NCBI RefSeq assembly: GCF_003477705.1
Contig: NZ_QUDV01000006.1
Coordinates: 62,001-126,000, forward strand
Source of the DNA: Dorea sp. AF36-15AT
GTDB lineage: Bacteria > Bacillota > Clostridia > Lachnospirales > Lachnospiraceae
Length of the DNA stretch: 64,000 nt
Direction of reading: 5' to 3'
Part shown: positions 9,517 to 18,874 of the stretch, piece by piece
How positions within the stretch are numbered: the stretch's first letter is position 1
Layout of the letters: the number at the start of each line of letters is the position of its first letter
Translations under genes and position numbers: made by a program
The notes under the pieces: generated by a model
Database searches by the model: none
What the model was told of the DNA's origin: nothing
The model's input: only the letters and a program-made list of their open reading frames with translations

Positions 9517-10220
9517 TGGATAAAGGTATACTATACGGCGTAGGAGTCGGACCGGGGGATCCGGAACTGCTGACGATAAAAGCTTTAAAGGTGATAAAGG
9601 AGTGTGATGCAATTGCACTTCCAGTGTCTGGTACAGCAGATAAAACACAGATTACAGCATATCAGATTGTGTGGAAAATATATCCAGATATTAACAAGAA
9701 AAGAATTATATTTCTTTCTATGCCGATGACAAAAGATAAGAAAGCATTACAGCAGGTGCATGCAGAAGGTGCAGAGCAGGTGTGCAGGAAATTAGACAAA
9801 GGAGAGAATGTTGCATTTCTTACATTGGGAGATGTAAGTATTTATTCAACGTTCCTGTACATACAGAAACTGGTGGAAGCATCTGGCTATGAGACGCGTG
9901 TGATACCGGGAGTACCGTCATTTTGCGCAGCGGCGGCAGTGCTTAAGACGGGGCTTGGAGAAATGGGTGATTCAATTCATATCTTGCCGGGTTCTTATGA
10001 TATCAGCGAAGGAATGGAACTTTCAGGTACAAAGATTCTGATGAAGTCGGGAAGTAAGATTGGTCAGGTGAAAGAAGAACTGAAGAAGTATGACGGTCAG
10101 ATACAGATGGTTACAAACTGTGGAATGGAAGAGGAACAGATATATCATTCGCTGGAAGAGATCCCGGAACAGGCGGGATATTATTCATTGATTATTGCAA
10201 AAGAAGGAGAAAAACGATGA
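9516..10220 (+). CDS. cbiL: Cobalt-precorrin-2 C20-methyltransferase
   Basis: First ring methylation after cobalt insertion. It is a tetrapyrrole methylase of 234 residues, with the SAM-binding start GVGVGPGDPELLTIKA and the GDVSIYSTF and IPGVPSFCAAAA motifs that separate CbiL/CobI from related methylases. Start and stop overlap both neighbours (1 and 4 bases), so it is translated in a coupled chain. Confidence 0.95.
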   Translation: MDKGILYGVGVGPGDPELLTIKALKVIKECDAIALPVSGTADKTQITAYQIVWKIYPDINKKRIIFLSMPMTKDKKALQQVHAEGAEQVCRKLDKGENVAFLTLGDVSIYSTFLYIQKLVEASGYETRVIPGVPSFCAAAAVLKTGLGEMGDSIHILPGSYDISEGMELSGTKILMKSGSKIGQVKEELKKYDGQIQMVTNCGMEEEQIYHSLEEIPEQAGYYSLIIAKEGEKR

Positions 10221-11719
10221 TTTGGTTTGTAGGGGCAGGACCTGGAGCAGAAGATCTGATTACCGTCCGGGGACAGAGATTATTAATGGAAGCAGACCTG
10301 GTGATCTATGCAGGATCGCTGGTGAATCCAGAATTATTAAAGTGCTGCAAAGAAAGCTGTGAAATCCGCAACAGTGCATTTATGACATTGGAGCAGGTGA
10401 TTGATGCAATGGTACAGGCTGAGGAAGATGGTAAAAAAGTCGTACGTCTGCATACAGGAGATCCTTCTTTATATGGAGCGATTCGCGAACAGATGGATCT
10501 GTTGGATGAAAAACAGATTACGTATCAGGTGTGTCCGGGAGTCAGTTCCTTTAGCGGAGCGGCTGCAGCATTGCAGACAGAATATACCCTGCCAGACGTA
10601 TCCCAGTCGGTGGTTATCACCAGAATGGCGGGACGTACACCGGTTCCGGAGAAGGAATCTGTGAGAAGCTTTGCAGAACATGGAGCAACCATGGTGCTGT
10701 TTTTAAGTACCGGATTGATCGGAAAGCTTACGGAAGAATTACTTGCCGGAGGATATACGGAAGATACCCCGGCAGCGATCGTATATAAAGCGACCTGGCC
10801 GGAAGAGAAAGTGTTCCGCTGTACGGTTGGGACGCTGAAGCAGACTGCGGATGAAAATCAGATTACCAGAACGGCATTGATCGTGGTGGGGAATGTATTG
10901 GATTGTGAATATCGGAGAAGCGATCTGTATCATCCGGAGTTTTCTACAGGATATCGGAGTGCACATGCGAAAAAAGAGGTATCAGGACATAAGCGGATCT
11001 ATGTGATCGGTATGGGACCGGGGAATCGGAACAGCATGACCTATGAGGCAGCAGAGGTGATCGAGCGGTGTCAGGTGATTGCGGGCTATACAGTCTATGC
11101 AGACCTGTTAAAAAAAGAGTATCCGGGCAAAGAATATCTGACAACGCCGATGCGTCAGGAGACACAGAGATGTCAGCTTGCATTTGAAGAGGCTGCAAAA
11201 GGAAAAGAAGTGGCAATGGTATGCAGTGGGGATGCCGGGGTATATGGCATGGCTGGTCTGATGTATCAGATCGGTCAGGAATACCCGAATGTCGAGATAG
11301 AGGTGGTTCCTGGCGTGACAGCGGCATTGTCCGGTGGTGCAGTACTTGGTGCGCCATTGATGCATGACTTTGCTGTGATCAGTCTGAGTGATCTGCTGAC
11401 TCCTTGGGAGAAGATTGAGAAGCGTCTGCTTATGGCATCGAAGGCGGATCTTGTAATCTGTCTCTATAATCCGTCTAGCAGAAAGCGTGCGGATTATCTG
11501 CAGAAAGCATGTGATCTGATGATGCAGTATAAAGCACCGGAGACTGTGTGTGGAATCGTACGCAATATCGGACGTGACGGAGAGTCCGCTGAGATTATGA
11601 GTTTGGCAGAACTTAGAAATAAAAAAGTTGACATGTTCACGACTGTATATATTGGAAACCAGGAAACAATAGAATTAAATGGGAAAATGGTAACACCAAG
11701 AGGATATCGCAATGTGTGA
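10217..11719 (+). CDS. cbiFH: Fused cobalt-precorrin-4 C11-methyltransferase and cobalt-precorrin-3 C17-methyltransferase (CbiF-CbiH)
   Basis: A 500-residue chain made of two tetrapyrrole methylase domains. Residues 1-245 are CbiF/CobM-like, with FVGAGPGAEDLITVRG, HTGDPSLYGA and CPGVSSFSGAAAAL. Residues about 260-500 are CbiH/CobJ-like, with YVIGMGPGNRNSMT, CSGDAGVYGM and VPGVTAALSGGAVLGAP, ending VTPRGYRNV. The order is the reverse of the pathway, because CbiH acts before CbiF. No stop lies between the domains. It overlaps cbiL by 4 bases and cbiET by 8. Confidence 0.93.
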   Translation: MIWFVGAGPGAEDLITVRGQRLLMEADLVIYAGSLVNPELLKCCKESCEIRNSAFMTLEQVIDAMVQAEEDGKKVVRLHTGDPSLYGAIREQMDLLDEKQITYQVCPGVSSFSGAAAALQTEYTLPDVSQSVVITRMAGRTPVPEKESVRSFAEHGATMVLFLSTGLIGKLTEELLAGGYTEDTPAAIVYKATWPEEKVFRCTVGTLKQTADENQITRTALIVVGNVLDCEYRRSDLYHPEFSTGYRSAHAKKEVSGHKRIYVIGMGPGNRNSMTYEAAEVIERCQVIAGYTVYADLLKKEYPGKEYLTTPMRQETQRCQLAFEEAAKGKEVAMVCSGDAGVYGMAGLMYQIGQEYPNVEIEVVPGVTAALSGGAVLGAPLMHDFAVISLSDLLTPWEKIEKRLLMASKADLVICLYNPSSRKRADYLQKACDLMMQYKAPETVCGIVRNIGRDGESAEIMSLAELRNKKVDMFTTVYIGNQETIELNGKMVTPRGYRNV

Positions 11720-12947
11720 TAAAATATGCGAAAGCGGATGTAGTGCAGTACTTATCGGCGCCGGGATGGGAAATGAAAATATGCTGACTCTGGACGCAAG
11801 AACCCAGATCGAGCAGGCAGATGCCTGTATCGGAGCGGTGCGTCTTCTGGAAGTATGCCCGAAAGAGAAACCGAAGTTTGCAGAGTATCGATCTGTGGAA
11901 ATTATAAAGATTATAAAAGGACACCCGGAATATAGCAGATGGGCGATTGTCTTGTCTGGTGATGTGGGATTCTACAGTGGTGCGAAGGCATTGACGCAGG
12001 CATGTAAGGAGGCTGAGATTCCGGTCGATATCGTACCAGGGATCGCATCAGTTGTCTATCTGGCAGCGAAGCTTGGTGTATCCTGGGAAGATGCAGCTCT
12101 TCGCAGTATCCATGGCAGGAATCAGAATATTATCTATGCCATCGATCATCATACGAAGACATTTCTTCTGCTGGACAGGAAAAGCGGAACGGAGTTTTGT
12201 GAACAGATCCGGGAATATGGTATAGAAGATCTGATCTGTCATATAGGTGTCCGTCTATCATATGGGGATGAAACGATACGAACGATATCTGCCGGAGAAC
12301 TGACGCCGGAAGATCTGGGAGAGCTTTCTACCATGTTGATTGAGAATCCGCATCCTGCGGAATCCGTATCGGCTCACTTGCCGGATGACGCATTTATCCG
12401 CAGTCAGGAAGGACATGTGGTGCCGATGACAAAGGCAGAAGTCCGGGCAGTCAGTATGGCCAAGCTTGGACTTACCAGAGAGGCAGTTTTTTATGATATT
12501 GGCGCCGGCACAGGTTCTGTATCAATTGAGGCGGCACTTCATGGGGAGCAGGTGCAGGTGTATGCGATTGAACAGCGAGAAGATGCGTGTGATCTAATCC
12601 GGGCAAACAGACGAAAGTTTCGGGCGGCACAGGTTCAGGTAATCCATGGAAGTGCGCCGGAGGCAATGGAAGGACTTCCGGCACCTACACATGCATTTAT
12701 TGGTGGAAGCACAGGACATCTCCATGACATTATCCGTATGTTGAAGGAGAAAAATCCAGAAGTAACCGTAGTGATCAATGCGATATCCTTAGAAACAGTA
12801 GAAGAAGTGATGTGTGCAGTCAGATCAGGATTGCTGACAGATCCGGAGATTGTTCAGATGAACGTGGCTGCGTCCAGAGTATTGGGAAGATATCATATGA
12901 TGACCGGACAGAATCCGGTGTATATTATTACGGAGAGAAAACAATGA
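11712..12947 (+). CDS. cbiET: Fused cobalt-precorrin-7 C5-methyltransferase and C15-methyltransferase/decarboxylase (CbiE-CbiT)
   Basis: Adds the last two ring methyl groups and decarboxylates the C12 acetate side chain. It has 411 residues. Residues 1-205 are a CbiE tetrapyrrole methylase (VLIGAGMGNENMLT, LSGDVGFYSGA, VPGIASVVYLAAKLG). Residues about 215-411 are a CbiT class I SAM methyltransferase with the SAM loop YDIGAGTGSVSIEAA. This fusion (CobL) is common. It overlaps cbiA by four bases. Confidence 0.95.
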   Translation: MCDKICESGCSAVLIGAGMGNENMLTLDARTQIEQADACIGAVRLLEVCPKEKPKFAEYRSVEIIKIIKGHPEYSRWAIVLSGDVGFYSGAKALTQACKEAEIPVDIVPGIASVVYLAAKLGVSWEDAALRSIHGRNQNIIYAIDHHTKTFLLLDRKSGTEFCEQIREYGIEDLICHIGVRLSYGDETIRTISAGELTPEDLGELSTMLIENPHPAESVSAHLPDDAFIRSQEGHVVPMTKAEVRAVSMAKLGLTREAVFYDIGAGTGSVSIEAALHGEQVQVYAIEQREDACDLIRANRRKFRAAQVQVIHGSAPEAMEGLPAPTHAFIGGSTGHLHDIIRMLKEKNPEVTVVINAISLETVEEVMCAVRSGLLTDPEIVQMNVAASRVLGRYHMMTGQNPVYIITERKQ

Positions 12948-14344
12948 CAAAGCGACCGGGAATCCTGCTGGCAGCTCCATCCAGTGGCAGCGGCAAGACA
13001 ATTGCTGCCTGTGGACTGATGGCTGCATTCAGGCAGATGGGGAAAAATATCCGGGCATGCAAATGCGGACCGGATTATATCGATCCGATGTTTCATCGGA
13101 CAGTGCTTGGGATAGAATCTGAAAATCTGGATCTGTTTTTCAGCAGTAAAGAAGAGCTGCGGGAGATCTACCAGAATCATGGAAATGGTGCTGATCTGGT
13201 TGTGACGGAAGGCGTTATGGGGTATTATGATGGTATTTCATTTGGAAGTATGAATGGCAGTGCATGGGATATTGCCGGGGTACTGGAGCTTCCGGTCATA
13301 TTGGTTGTTCCATGCCGTGGGATGGCATCTTCTGTACTGGCACTGTTGAAAGGATTTCTGGAATATCAGAAGGACAGCCATATCAGAGGCATTATCCTGA
13401 ACCGTATTTCGCCGATGCTTTATCCGCGGATGAAAGAGATGCTGGATCATGGACTTGTGGATATGGGACATCCGGAGGTGAAGATCCTTGGGTATCTTCC
13501 AGAGAAAGAATGCTTTCGATTGGAGAGCAGACATCTGGGACTTGTAACACCGCAGGAGCTGACTGGATTAAAAAGTCAGCTTCAGGAAGCGGGAATGACA
13601 ATCGCAGAGACAGTCGATCTGCCAGAGATTCTGAAAATTGCAGAACAGGCAGAGTGCCTGGAAGAAGAGAATCTGATAAAAAAAGAAGTGAATGGAAAGC
13701 AGAAGGTGCGCGTGGCTGTTGCCAGAGACGAAGCATTTTGCTTTTACTATAAAGAGAATATGAAATTACTGGAACAGGCCGGATGTGAACTGGTGCCATT
13801 CAGTCCTTTGGAGGATGAGACATTGCCGGAAGGCTGTTGTGGATTGATTCTCGGGGGCGGTTATCCTGAACTATACGGTGCCAGATTGGAGGAAAATGAA
13901 GGCTTGCGCAGGGAAATACGGGAGAAGATCGCAGACGGCATGCCATGTCTTGCAGAATGTGGTGGGTTTCAGTATTTGCAGGATGGACTGACGGATGCGG
14001 AAGGATACAGTTATCGTATGGCAGGAGTTATTCCGTCAGAGAGCAGTAATCAGGGGAGACTTGTGCGTTTCGGATATGCGACTATTGAGGCAGAGCAGGA
14101 TGGCGCATTTTTAAAGAAAGGCGAACAGATACGGGCGCATGAATTTCATCACTGGGACAGTACAGATAATGGAGATAGCTGTCTGGCAGTGAAGCCGGAT
14201 GGGAAGAGAAGATGGCAGTGTATACACATGAAAGGGAATCTGATGGCAGGCTATCCACACCTCTATTACCGCTCGCACCCGGAACTGGTGGAACGATATG
14301 TGAAAGCCTGCACAGAATATTCCAAAAAAGGAACCAGACGATAA
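12944..14344 (+). CDS. cbiA: Cobyrinate a,c-diamide synthase
   Basis: Amidates the a and c acetate side chains of cobyrinate using ATP and glutamine. It has 466 residues. The N-terminal dethiobiotin-synthase-like domain has the P-loop APSSGSGKT. The C-terminal class I glutamine amidotransferase domain (about 245-440) has GGGYPELYG and the nucleophile region LAECGGFQYLQ. I chose ATG 12944, which overlaps the cbiET stop. The earlier in-frame start at 12812 lies inside cbiET. It is distinguished from the paralogous CbiP in this operon by length and by the absence of the KSQNMALNSY motif. Confidence 0.95.
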   Translation: MTKRPGILLAAPSSGSGKTIAACGLMAAFRQMGKNIRACKCGPDYIDPMFHRTVLGIESENLDLFFSSKEELREIYQNHGNGADLVVTEGVMGYYDGISFGSMNGSAWDIAGVLELPVILVVPCRGMASSVLALLKGFLEYQKDSHIRGIILNRISPMLYPRMKEMLDHGLVDMGHPEVKILGYLPEKECFRLESRHLGLVTPQELTGLKSQLQEAGMTIAETVDLPEILKIAEQAECLEEENLIKKEVNGKQKVRVAVARDEAFCFYYKENMKLLEQAGCELVPFSPLEDETLPEGCCGLILGGGYPELYGARLEENEGLRREIREKIADGMPCLAECGGFQYLQDGLTDAEGYSYRMAGVIPSESSNQGRLVRFGYATIEAEQDGAFLKKGEQIRAHEFHHWDSTDNGDSCLAVKPDGKRRWQCIHMKGNLMAGYPHLYYRSHPELVERYVKACTEYSKKGTRR

Positions 14345-14356
14345 AGGAAGCTAACT

Positions 14357-15412
14357 ATGACATTAGAAGAATTACAAGAAGAGATACAGCCGGCTGATCA
14401 GGATGTGGTCAGACTGTCGAAAGAACGATGGATGAAGGTTGGGAAACCGCTGTTCAGCCTGGGTAAGCTGGAACAGCAGATTACCCGGATTGCCGGGATA
14501 AAACGGATTGCATGCTATGAAATTAAGAAGAAAGCATTGGTTGTCATGTGTGCCGATAATGGTGTGGTGGCAGAAGGCGTGACACAGACCGGGCAGGAGG
14601 TTACGGCAATTGTGGCAGAGAATTTCAGCCGTCATGAGACCAGTGCCTGTCTGATGGCAGAGGTGGCTGGCGTGGACATTTATCCGGTAGATATCGGTAT
14701 GAACACGGATGTAAAGAATGTAACCAGAAAAAATGAAAAGACTGCATATGGAACGAAGAACTTTGCAAAAGAGCCTGCTATGACACGAGAACAGCTCTGG
14801 CAGGCAATCGAGACCGGCATTCGTATCGCCGGAGAGAAGAAGCAGGAGGGATATGATATTCTGCTGACAGGCGAGATGGGGATTGGCAATACAACGACCA
14901 GCAGTGCAGTGGCATCAGTACTTCTTAACCGTGATCCGGCAGTGATGACCGGGAAGGGAGCCGGTCTGGATGATGATGGTCTTAAGCGTAAGATTCATGT
15001 AATCGAGGATGCAATCGGACGATATAATCTCCGGCAAGCGGATGTGCTTACGGTGATGGCATCGGTTGGTGGATATGATATCGCAGGACTCTGCGGACTT
15101 TGTATTGGTGGAGCACGTTATCATATACCGGTCGTGCTGGATGGATTTATATCCGGGGTGGCAGCTCTTTGTGCAGTCCATTTGATTCCAGCTGTGGCGG
15201 ATTATCTGATCCCATCGCATGTATCCAAAGAGCCGGCAGCTCATTATGTATTAGATGAACTCGGACTGTCACCGCTCATCACCTGTGATATGTGTCTTGG
15301 AGAAGGAAGCGGTGCAGTTGCTGTGATCCCCCTGTTGGAGATGGGATTGAAAGTCTACGGAGATATGGGGACATTTGAGGATATAAAGGTAGAGCAGTAT
15401 AAGGTATTGTAA
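14357..15412 (+). CDS. cobT: Nicotinate-nucleotide-dimethylbenzimidazole phosphoribosyltransferase
   Basis: Activates the lower-ligand base as its alpha-ribotide. It has 351 residues with the motifs CADNGVVAEGVTQTG, GEMGIGNTTTSSA and the C-terminal HVSKEPA. These catalytic regions are intact, including a Glu near the C-terminus in LGEGSGAV. No bluB or bza genes for making the base are visible, so the base may be scavenged or made elsewhere. It starts 12 bases after cbiA. Confidence 0.95.
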   Translation: MTLEELQEEIQPADQDVVRLSKERWMKVGKPLFSLGKLEQQITRIAGIKRIACYEIKKKALVVMCADNGVVAEGVTQTGQEVTAIVAENFSRHETSACLMAEVAGVDIYPVDIGMNTDVKNVTRKNEKTAYGTKNFAKEPAMTREQLWQAIETGIRIAGEKKQEGYDILLTGEMGIGNTTTSSAVASVLLNRDPAVMTGKGAGLDDDGLKRKIHVIEDAIGRYNLRQADVLTVMASVGGYDIAGLCGLCIGGARYHIPVVLDGFISGVAALCAVHLIPAVADYLIPSHVSKEPAAHYVLDELGLSPLITCDMCLGEGSGAVAVIPLLEMGLKVYGDMGTFEDIKVEQYKVL

Positions 15413-15426
15413 TTCAGGAGAAATAT

Positions 15427-16188
15427 ATGAGTATTATAAATTCATTTTTTATCGCATTATCGATGTATTCCAGAATACCGGTTCCGAGAGTGGACTGGGA
15501 AAAAGAAAATATGCGATATGCCATGTGCTTTTTTCCCATGATTGGAGTTGTCATCGGAGTAGTTATGTATCTGGCAGGTTGGCTGCTGGATAAGACGTCT
15601 GTGGGCGGTCTGTTCCGTGGTGTGGTATTTACCTTGATTCCGATCATAATCACCGGAGGCATTCATATGGACGGTTTCATGGATACCATGGATGCGCTCG
15701 GATCCTGGGGAGACCGGGAAAAGAAGTTGGAGATTCTGAAGGATTCTCATGCGGGTGCATTTGCTATATTGGGAATGGGTTGTTATCTGATGTGGAGTGT
15801 GGCAGTATGGAGTGAACTTCCGGCAGAAGTGCTGAGAGTGTGCGGTGTAAGTTTTGTCCTTTCCAGAGCACTCAGTGGGTTCAGCGTAGTTACATTTCCG
15901 GCGGCAAGAAATAGTGGGTTGTTGAAGATGTTTCAGGACGGAGCACAGAAAAAAGTTGTCAGGATTACGATGTGTCTGTATGTGGCAGCAGCAGTGATCA
16001 TGATGGCAGTGATGAACGCACGGGCAATGACAGGAGCTGTTACTGGCGTGATGATCGCATTTCTATATTATATAGTGGTGAGCCGGAAGCAGTTTGGGGG
16101 CGTAACAGGAGATCTGGCAGGATTTTTTCTGGAGACGGCAGAGCTTGCAATGTTTACCGGAATTTTAGTGACCTGCATTGGGAGGTAG
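15427..16188 (+). CDS. cobS: Adenosylcobinamide-GDP ribazoletransferase (cobalamin synthase)
   Basis: Joins adenosylcobinamide-GDP to alpha-ribazole (phosphate) at the membrane. This is a 253-residue polytopic protein with about six hydrophobic segments and the family motif GGIHMDGFMDTMDALGS followed by DSHAGAFA, which carries the metal-binding acidic residues. It begins SIINSFFIALSMYSRIPVPR, typical of the family. Ribosome site CAGGAG precedes the ATG. Confidence 0.95.
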   Translation: MSIINSFFIALSMYSRIPVPRVDWEKENMRYAMCFFPMIGVVIGVVMYLAGWLLDKTSVGGLFRGVVFTLIPIIITGGIHMDGFMDTMDALGSWGDREKKLEILKDSHAGAFAILGMGCYLMWSVAVWSELPAEVLRVCGVSFVLSRALSGFSVVTFPAARNSGLLKMFQDGAQKKVVRITMCLYVAAAVIMMAVMNARAMTGAVTGVMIAFLYYIVVSRKQFGGVTGDLAGFFLETAELAMFTGILVTCIGR

Positions 16189-16191
16189 CAG

Positions 16192-16812
16192 ATGGAGATT
16201 ATATGGGTACGGCATTTTATGACGCCAGGCAACCGTAAGAGACAATATATAGGAAGTACGGATGAACCACTGGATGAGGAAATGATTCCGCAGGATCTGA
16301 AAGACTATCCGAAGATTGATGCACTGACCGTCAGCCCGATGCTCCGATGCAGGCAGACAGCAGAAAGGATCTGGCCGAGTATGCCTTTTGAGACAGAACC
16401 GCTGATGCGAGAGTTGGATTTTGGCGAATATGAGCGAAAGACATATGAAGAACTGAAGAACAAGCCAGTATATCAGGCTTGGCTTGATTCCGGTGGTGCA
16501 GGTGCATTCCCTGGAGGAGAAGACCGGGAAGATTTTCAGAAGCGCTGCGTACAGGGAGCAGAGAATATGATCAGCAGACTGATTGCGGAAGACTGTAAAC
16601 GTGCAGGTGTGGTAGTGCACGGTGGGACAATTATGGCGGTGCTGTCTGCATTTGATCCTGAGAAAAGACCGTTTTACCACTGGCAGGTATGTAACGGCAA
16701 TGGATATATAACTGATATTGATCCGGAAGAGTGGAAAAAGGGAGTACATCTTTTTTATAATGTCCGGATTCTACACGAGATAGATATAATAGATGGAGAA
16801 AAATTACGATGA
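16192..16812 (+). CDS. cobC: Histidine phosphatase, probable alpha-ribazole phosphatase
   Basis: Probably removes phosphate from alpha-ribazole-5'-phosphate or adenosylcobalamin-5'-phosphate. It is a histidine phosphatase of 206 residues. The phospho-accepting His is in VRHFMTPGN (most relatives have RHGxT, so the glycine is replaced). Other family features are VSPMLRCRQTA, ELDFGEYE and VVHGGTIMA, which supplies the second catalytic His. Its position between cobS and cbiB supports CobC, but the sequence alone cannot exclude another phosphate ester. It overlaps cbiB by four bases. Confidence 0.85.
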   Translation: MEIIWVRHFMTPGNRKRQYIGSTDEPLDEEMIPQDLKDYPKIDALTVSPMLRCRQTAERIWPSMPFETEPLMRELDFGEYERKTYEELKNKPVYQAWLDSGGAGAFPGGEDREDFQKRCVQGAENMISRLIAEDCKRAGVVVHGGTIMAVLSAFDPEKRPFYHWQVCNGNGYITDIDPEEWKKGVHLFYNVRILHEIDIIDGEKLR

Positions 16813-17771
16813 AGATATTATGTGTCTGCCTGATCGGTATGATACTGGACTGGATATTTGGAGATCCGGTATGGCTGTATCATCCGGTGCGGATTATTGG
16901 CAAATGGATATCGTTTTTGGAAAAGATACTCCGGAAGTTTGCCGGAGATCAGGAGGGGAATGAGAAGAAACTATTGATCGCAGGAGGAATATTGTGGATA
17001 CTTGTGATCCTGACATCAGCAGCAGTGCCGATGGGAATTTTATATCTGGCAGAGAAGCTCAGCCCATGTGCAGCATTTGTGTTGGAGTGTTTCTGGTGCT
17101 ATCAGCTATTGGCAGCAAGATCACTCGGAAAAGAAAGTAAAAAAGTATATAAGAAATTAATACAGGATGATTTGTCAGGAGCAAGGTTGGCAGTATCGAT
17201 GATTGTCGGCAGGGATACGGAGAATCTGACAGTGGAAGGCGTGACGAAGGCGGCGGTGGAAACGGTGGCTGAGAATACCAATGATGGGGTGATCGCACCA
17301 TTAATTTATATGCTGATCGGCGGTCCGATACTTGGATTTGTATATAAGGCAGTCAACACCATGGATTCTATGTTAGGATATAAGAACGAAAAATATTTGT
17401 ATTTTGGCAGAGTGGCGGCGAAAATGGATGATGTGGCGGGATTTATTCCGGCAAGAATTTCAGCACTGCTTATGATTCTGGCATCCTGTCTGCTTGGGAT
17501 GGATGGAAAGAATGCATTGTGGATCTGGAAGAGGGATCGAAGAAAACACGCAAGTCCGAATGCAGCGCAGACGGAAGCTGTATGTGCAGGTGCGTTGCAG
17601 GTGCAGCTTGCAGGGGATGCCTGGTATTTTGGGAAAAAACATGAGAAAGATACAATCGGGGATCCAATCCGGAACATTGAGCCAAAGGATATCCTACGGT
17701 CGGAGAAATTAATGATTGGAACAGAAGTGCTGACATTTCTGCTCTTCGGTGGCATCCGGCTGTTTTTCTAA
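16809..17771 (+). CDS. cbiB: Adenosylcobinamide-phosphate synthase
   Basis: Attaches the (R)-1-amino-2-propanol (phosphate) arm to adenosylcobyrate at the membrane. It has 320 residues, several hydrophobic segments, and the family blocks DWIFGDPVWLYHPVRIIGK, SMIVGRDTENL, NTNDGVIAPLIYM and NTMDSMLGYKNEKY. It lies next to cobD, which makes the phosphorylated arm, as is usual. Confidence 0.95.
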   Translation: MKILCVCLIGMILDWIFGDPVWLYHPVRIIGKWISFLEKILRKFAGDQEGNEKKLLIAGGILWILVILTSAAVPMGILYLAEKLSPCAAFVLECFWCYQLLAARSLGKESKKVYKKLIQDDLSGARLAVSMIVGRDTENLTVEGVTKAAVETVAENTNDGVIAPLIYMLIGGPILGFVYKAVNTMDSMLGYKNEKYLYFGRVAAKMDDVAGFIPARISALLMILASCLLGMDGKNALWIWKRDRRKHASPNAAQTEAVCAGALQVQLAGDAWYFGKKHEKDTIGDPIRNIEPKDILRSEKLMIGTEVLTFLLFGGIRLFF

Positions 17772-17798
17772 AGAGTATTTTGACAATAGAGGTATGAC

Positions 17799-18863
17799 AT
17801 GAAATATACACACGGAGGAGACATCTACACAACTGAATACCGGCTGGATTTTTCGGCAAATATCTGTCCGTTCGGAGCCAATGAAGCAGTTCGCCAGGCA
17901 GCAATTCGTGGGATGGAAATGGTGACAGCTTATCCAGACAGTCAGTGTAGGAGATTGCGGCAGAAGCTGGCAGAGACACTGAAGATTCCGGTTGAGTGGA
18001 TAATTGCGGGAAATGGTGCAGCAGATGTGTTATTTTCTCTGGTGCTGGCAGAAAAGCCGGAAAAGGGGATGATCCTTGCACCGGCATTTCAGGAATATGA
18101 ACAGTCGCTTTGCAGTGCAGGCAGTCAGGTGATTGTGTGGGAACGGAATCCGGAACAGGGATTCAGGCTGGATGAAGAGTTTTTGGTGTGTCTGGAGAAG
18201 GAATTAAAAGAAGGGCTTGGAATAGTTTTCTTCTGTATGCCGGATAATCCGTCCGGTGTACTAATTTCAAAAGATATTCTGCTGCAATCGCTGGAACTGT
18301 GTGAGAAGTATTATGCGCGTATGGTTGTGGATGAAAGCTTCTGGGAATTTGCGTTTGACCAGGAAGCGGAGACGATGCTGCCATATATCGGGCAGTTTCA
18401 ATCACTCTTTTTACTTCGTTCGTTTACAAAAATGTATGGCATTCCGGGACTCAGGCTTGGTTATGGACTATGTTCGGATACAGATCTCCTGGAACGCATG
18501 GAAGAAGTCAGACAGCCGTGGGGCGTATCGATCCCGGCGCAGGAAGCAGGAATCGCAGCACTGGATGAAACGGACTGGTGCAGACAGGTAAGAAGTTATG
18601 TGACAGAACAGAGAATGTGGCTTGTCGGAGAACTGGAAAGCATGGGATGTAAGGTATATCCGTCGTCAGCCAACTATCTGTTATTCTATCTGGATCAGGA
18701 GCTGATGGAACCATTGAAAAGAAAGGGTATCCTGATCCGGAATTGCAGTAATTACCGGGGACTTACAAAAGGGTATTATCGGATCGCAGTAAAGACAGAG
18801 GAAGAGAACAGACAGCTGATCGATGCGATACGTGATGTGATAGATAACACGGATTTGAGATAG
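17799..18863 (+). CDS. cobD: L-threonine-O-3-phosphate decarboxylase
   Basis: PLP enzyme that makes (R)-1-amino-2-propanol phosphate from threonine phosphate for CbiB. It is a class I/II aminotransferase fold of 354 residues. The N-terminal HGGD-YRLDFSANICPFG region, the PDNPSG loop and the PLP-lysine region RSFTKMYGIPGLRLGY are present. Similarity to histidinol-phosphate aminotransferase is expected, and the position between cbiB and cbiP decides the call. Confidence 0.93.
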   Translation: MKYTHGGDIYTTEYRLDFSANICPFGANEAVRQAAIRGMEMVTAYPDSQCRRLRQKLAETLKIPVEWIIAGNGAADVLFSLVLAEKPEKGMILAPAFQEYEQSLCSAGSQVIVWERNPEQGFRLDEEFLVCLEKELKEGLGIVFFCMPDNPSGVLISKDILLQSLELCEKYYARMVVDESFWEFAFDQEAETMLPYIGQFQSLFLLRSFTKMYGIPGLRLGYGLCSDTDLLERMEEVRQPWGVSIPAQEAGIAALDETDWCRQVRSYVTEQRMWLVGELESMGCKVYPSSANYLLFYLDQELMEPLKRKGILIRNCSNYRGLTKGYYRIAVKTEEENRQLIDAIRDVIDNTDLR

Positions 18864-18874
18864 GAGGATGATAG

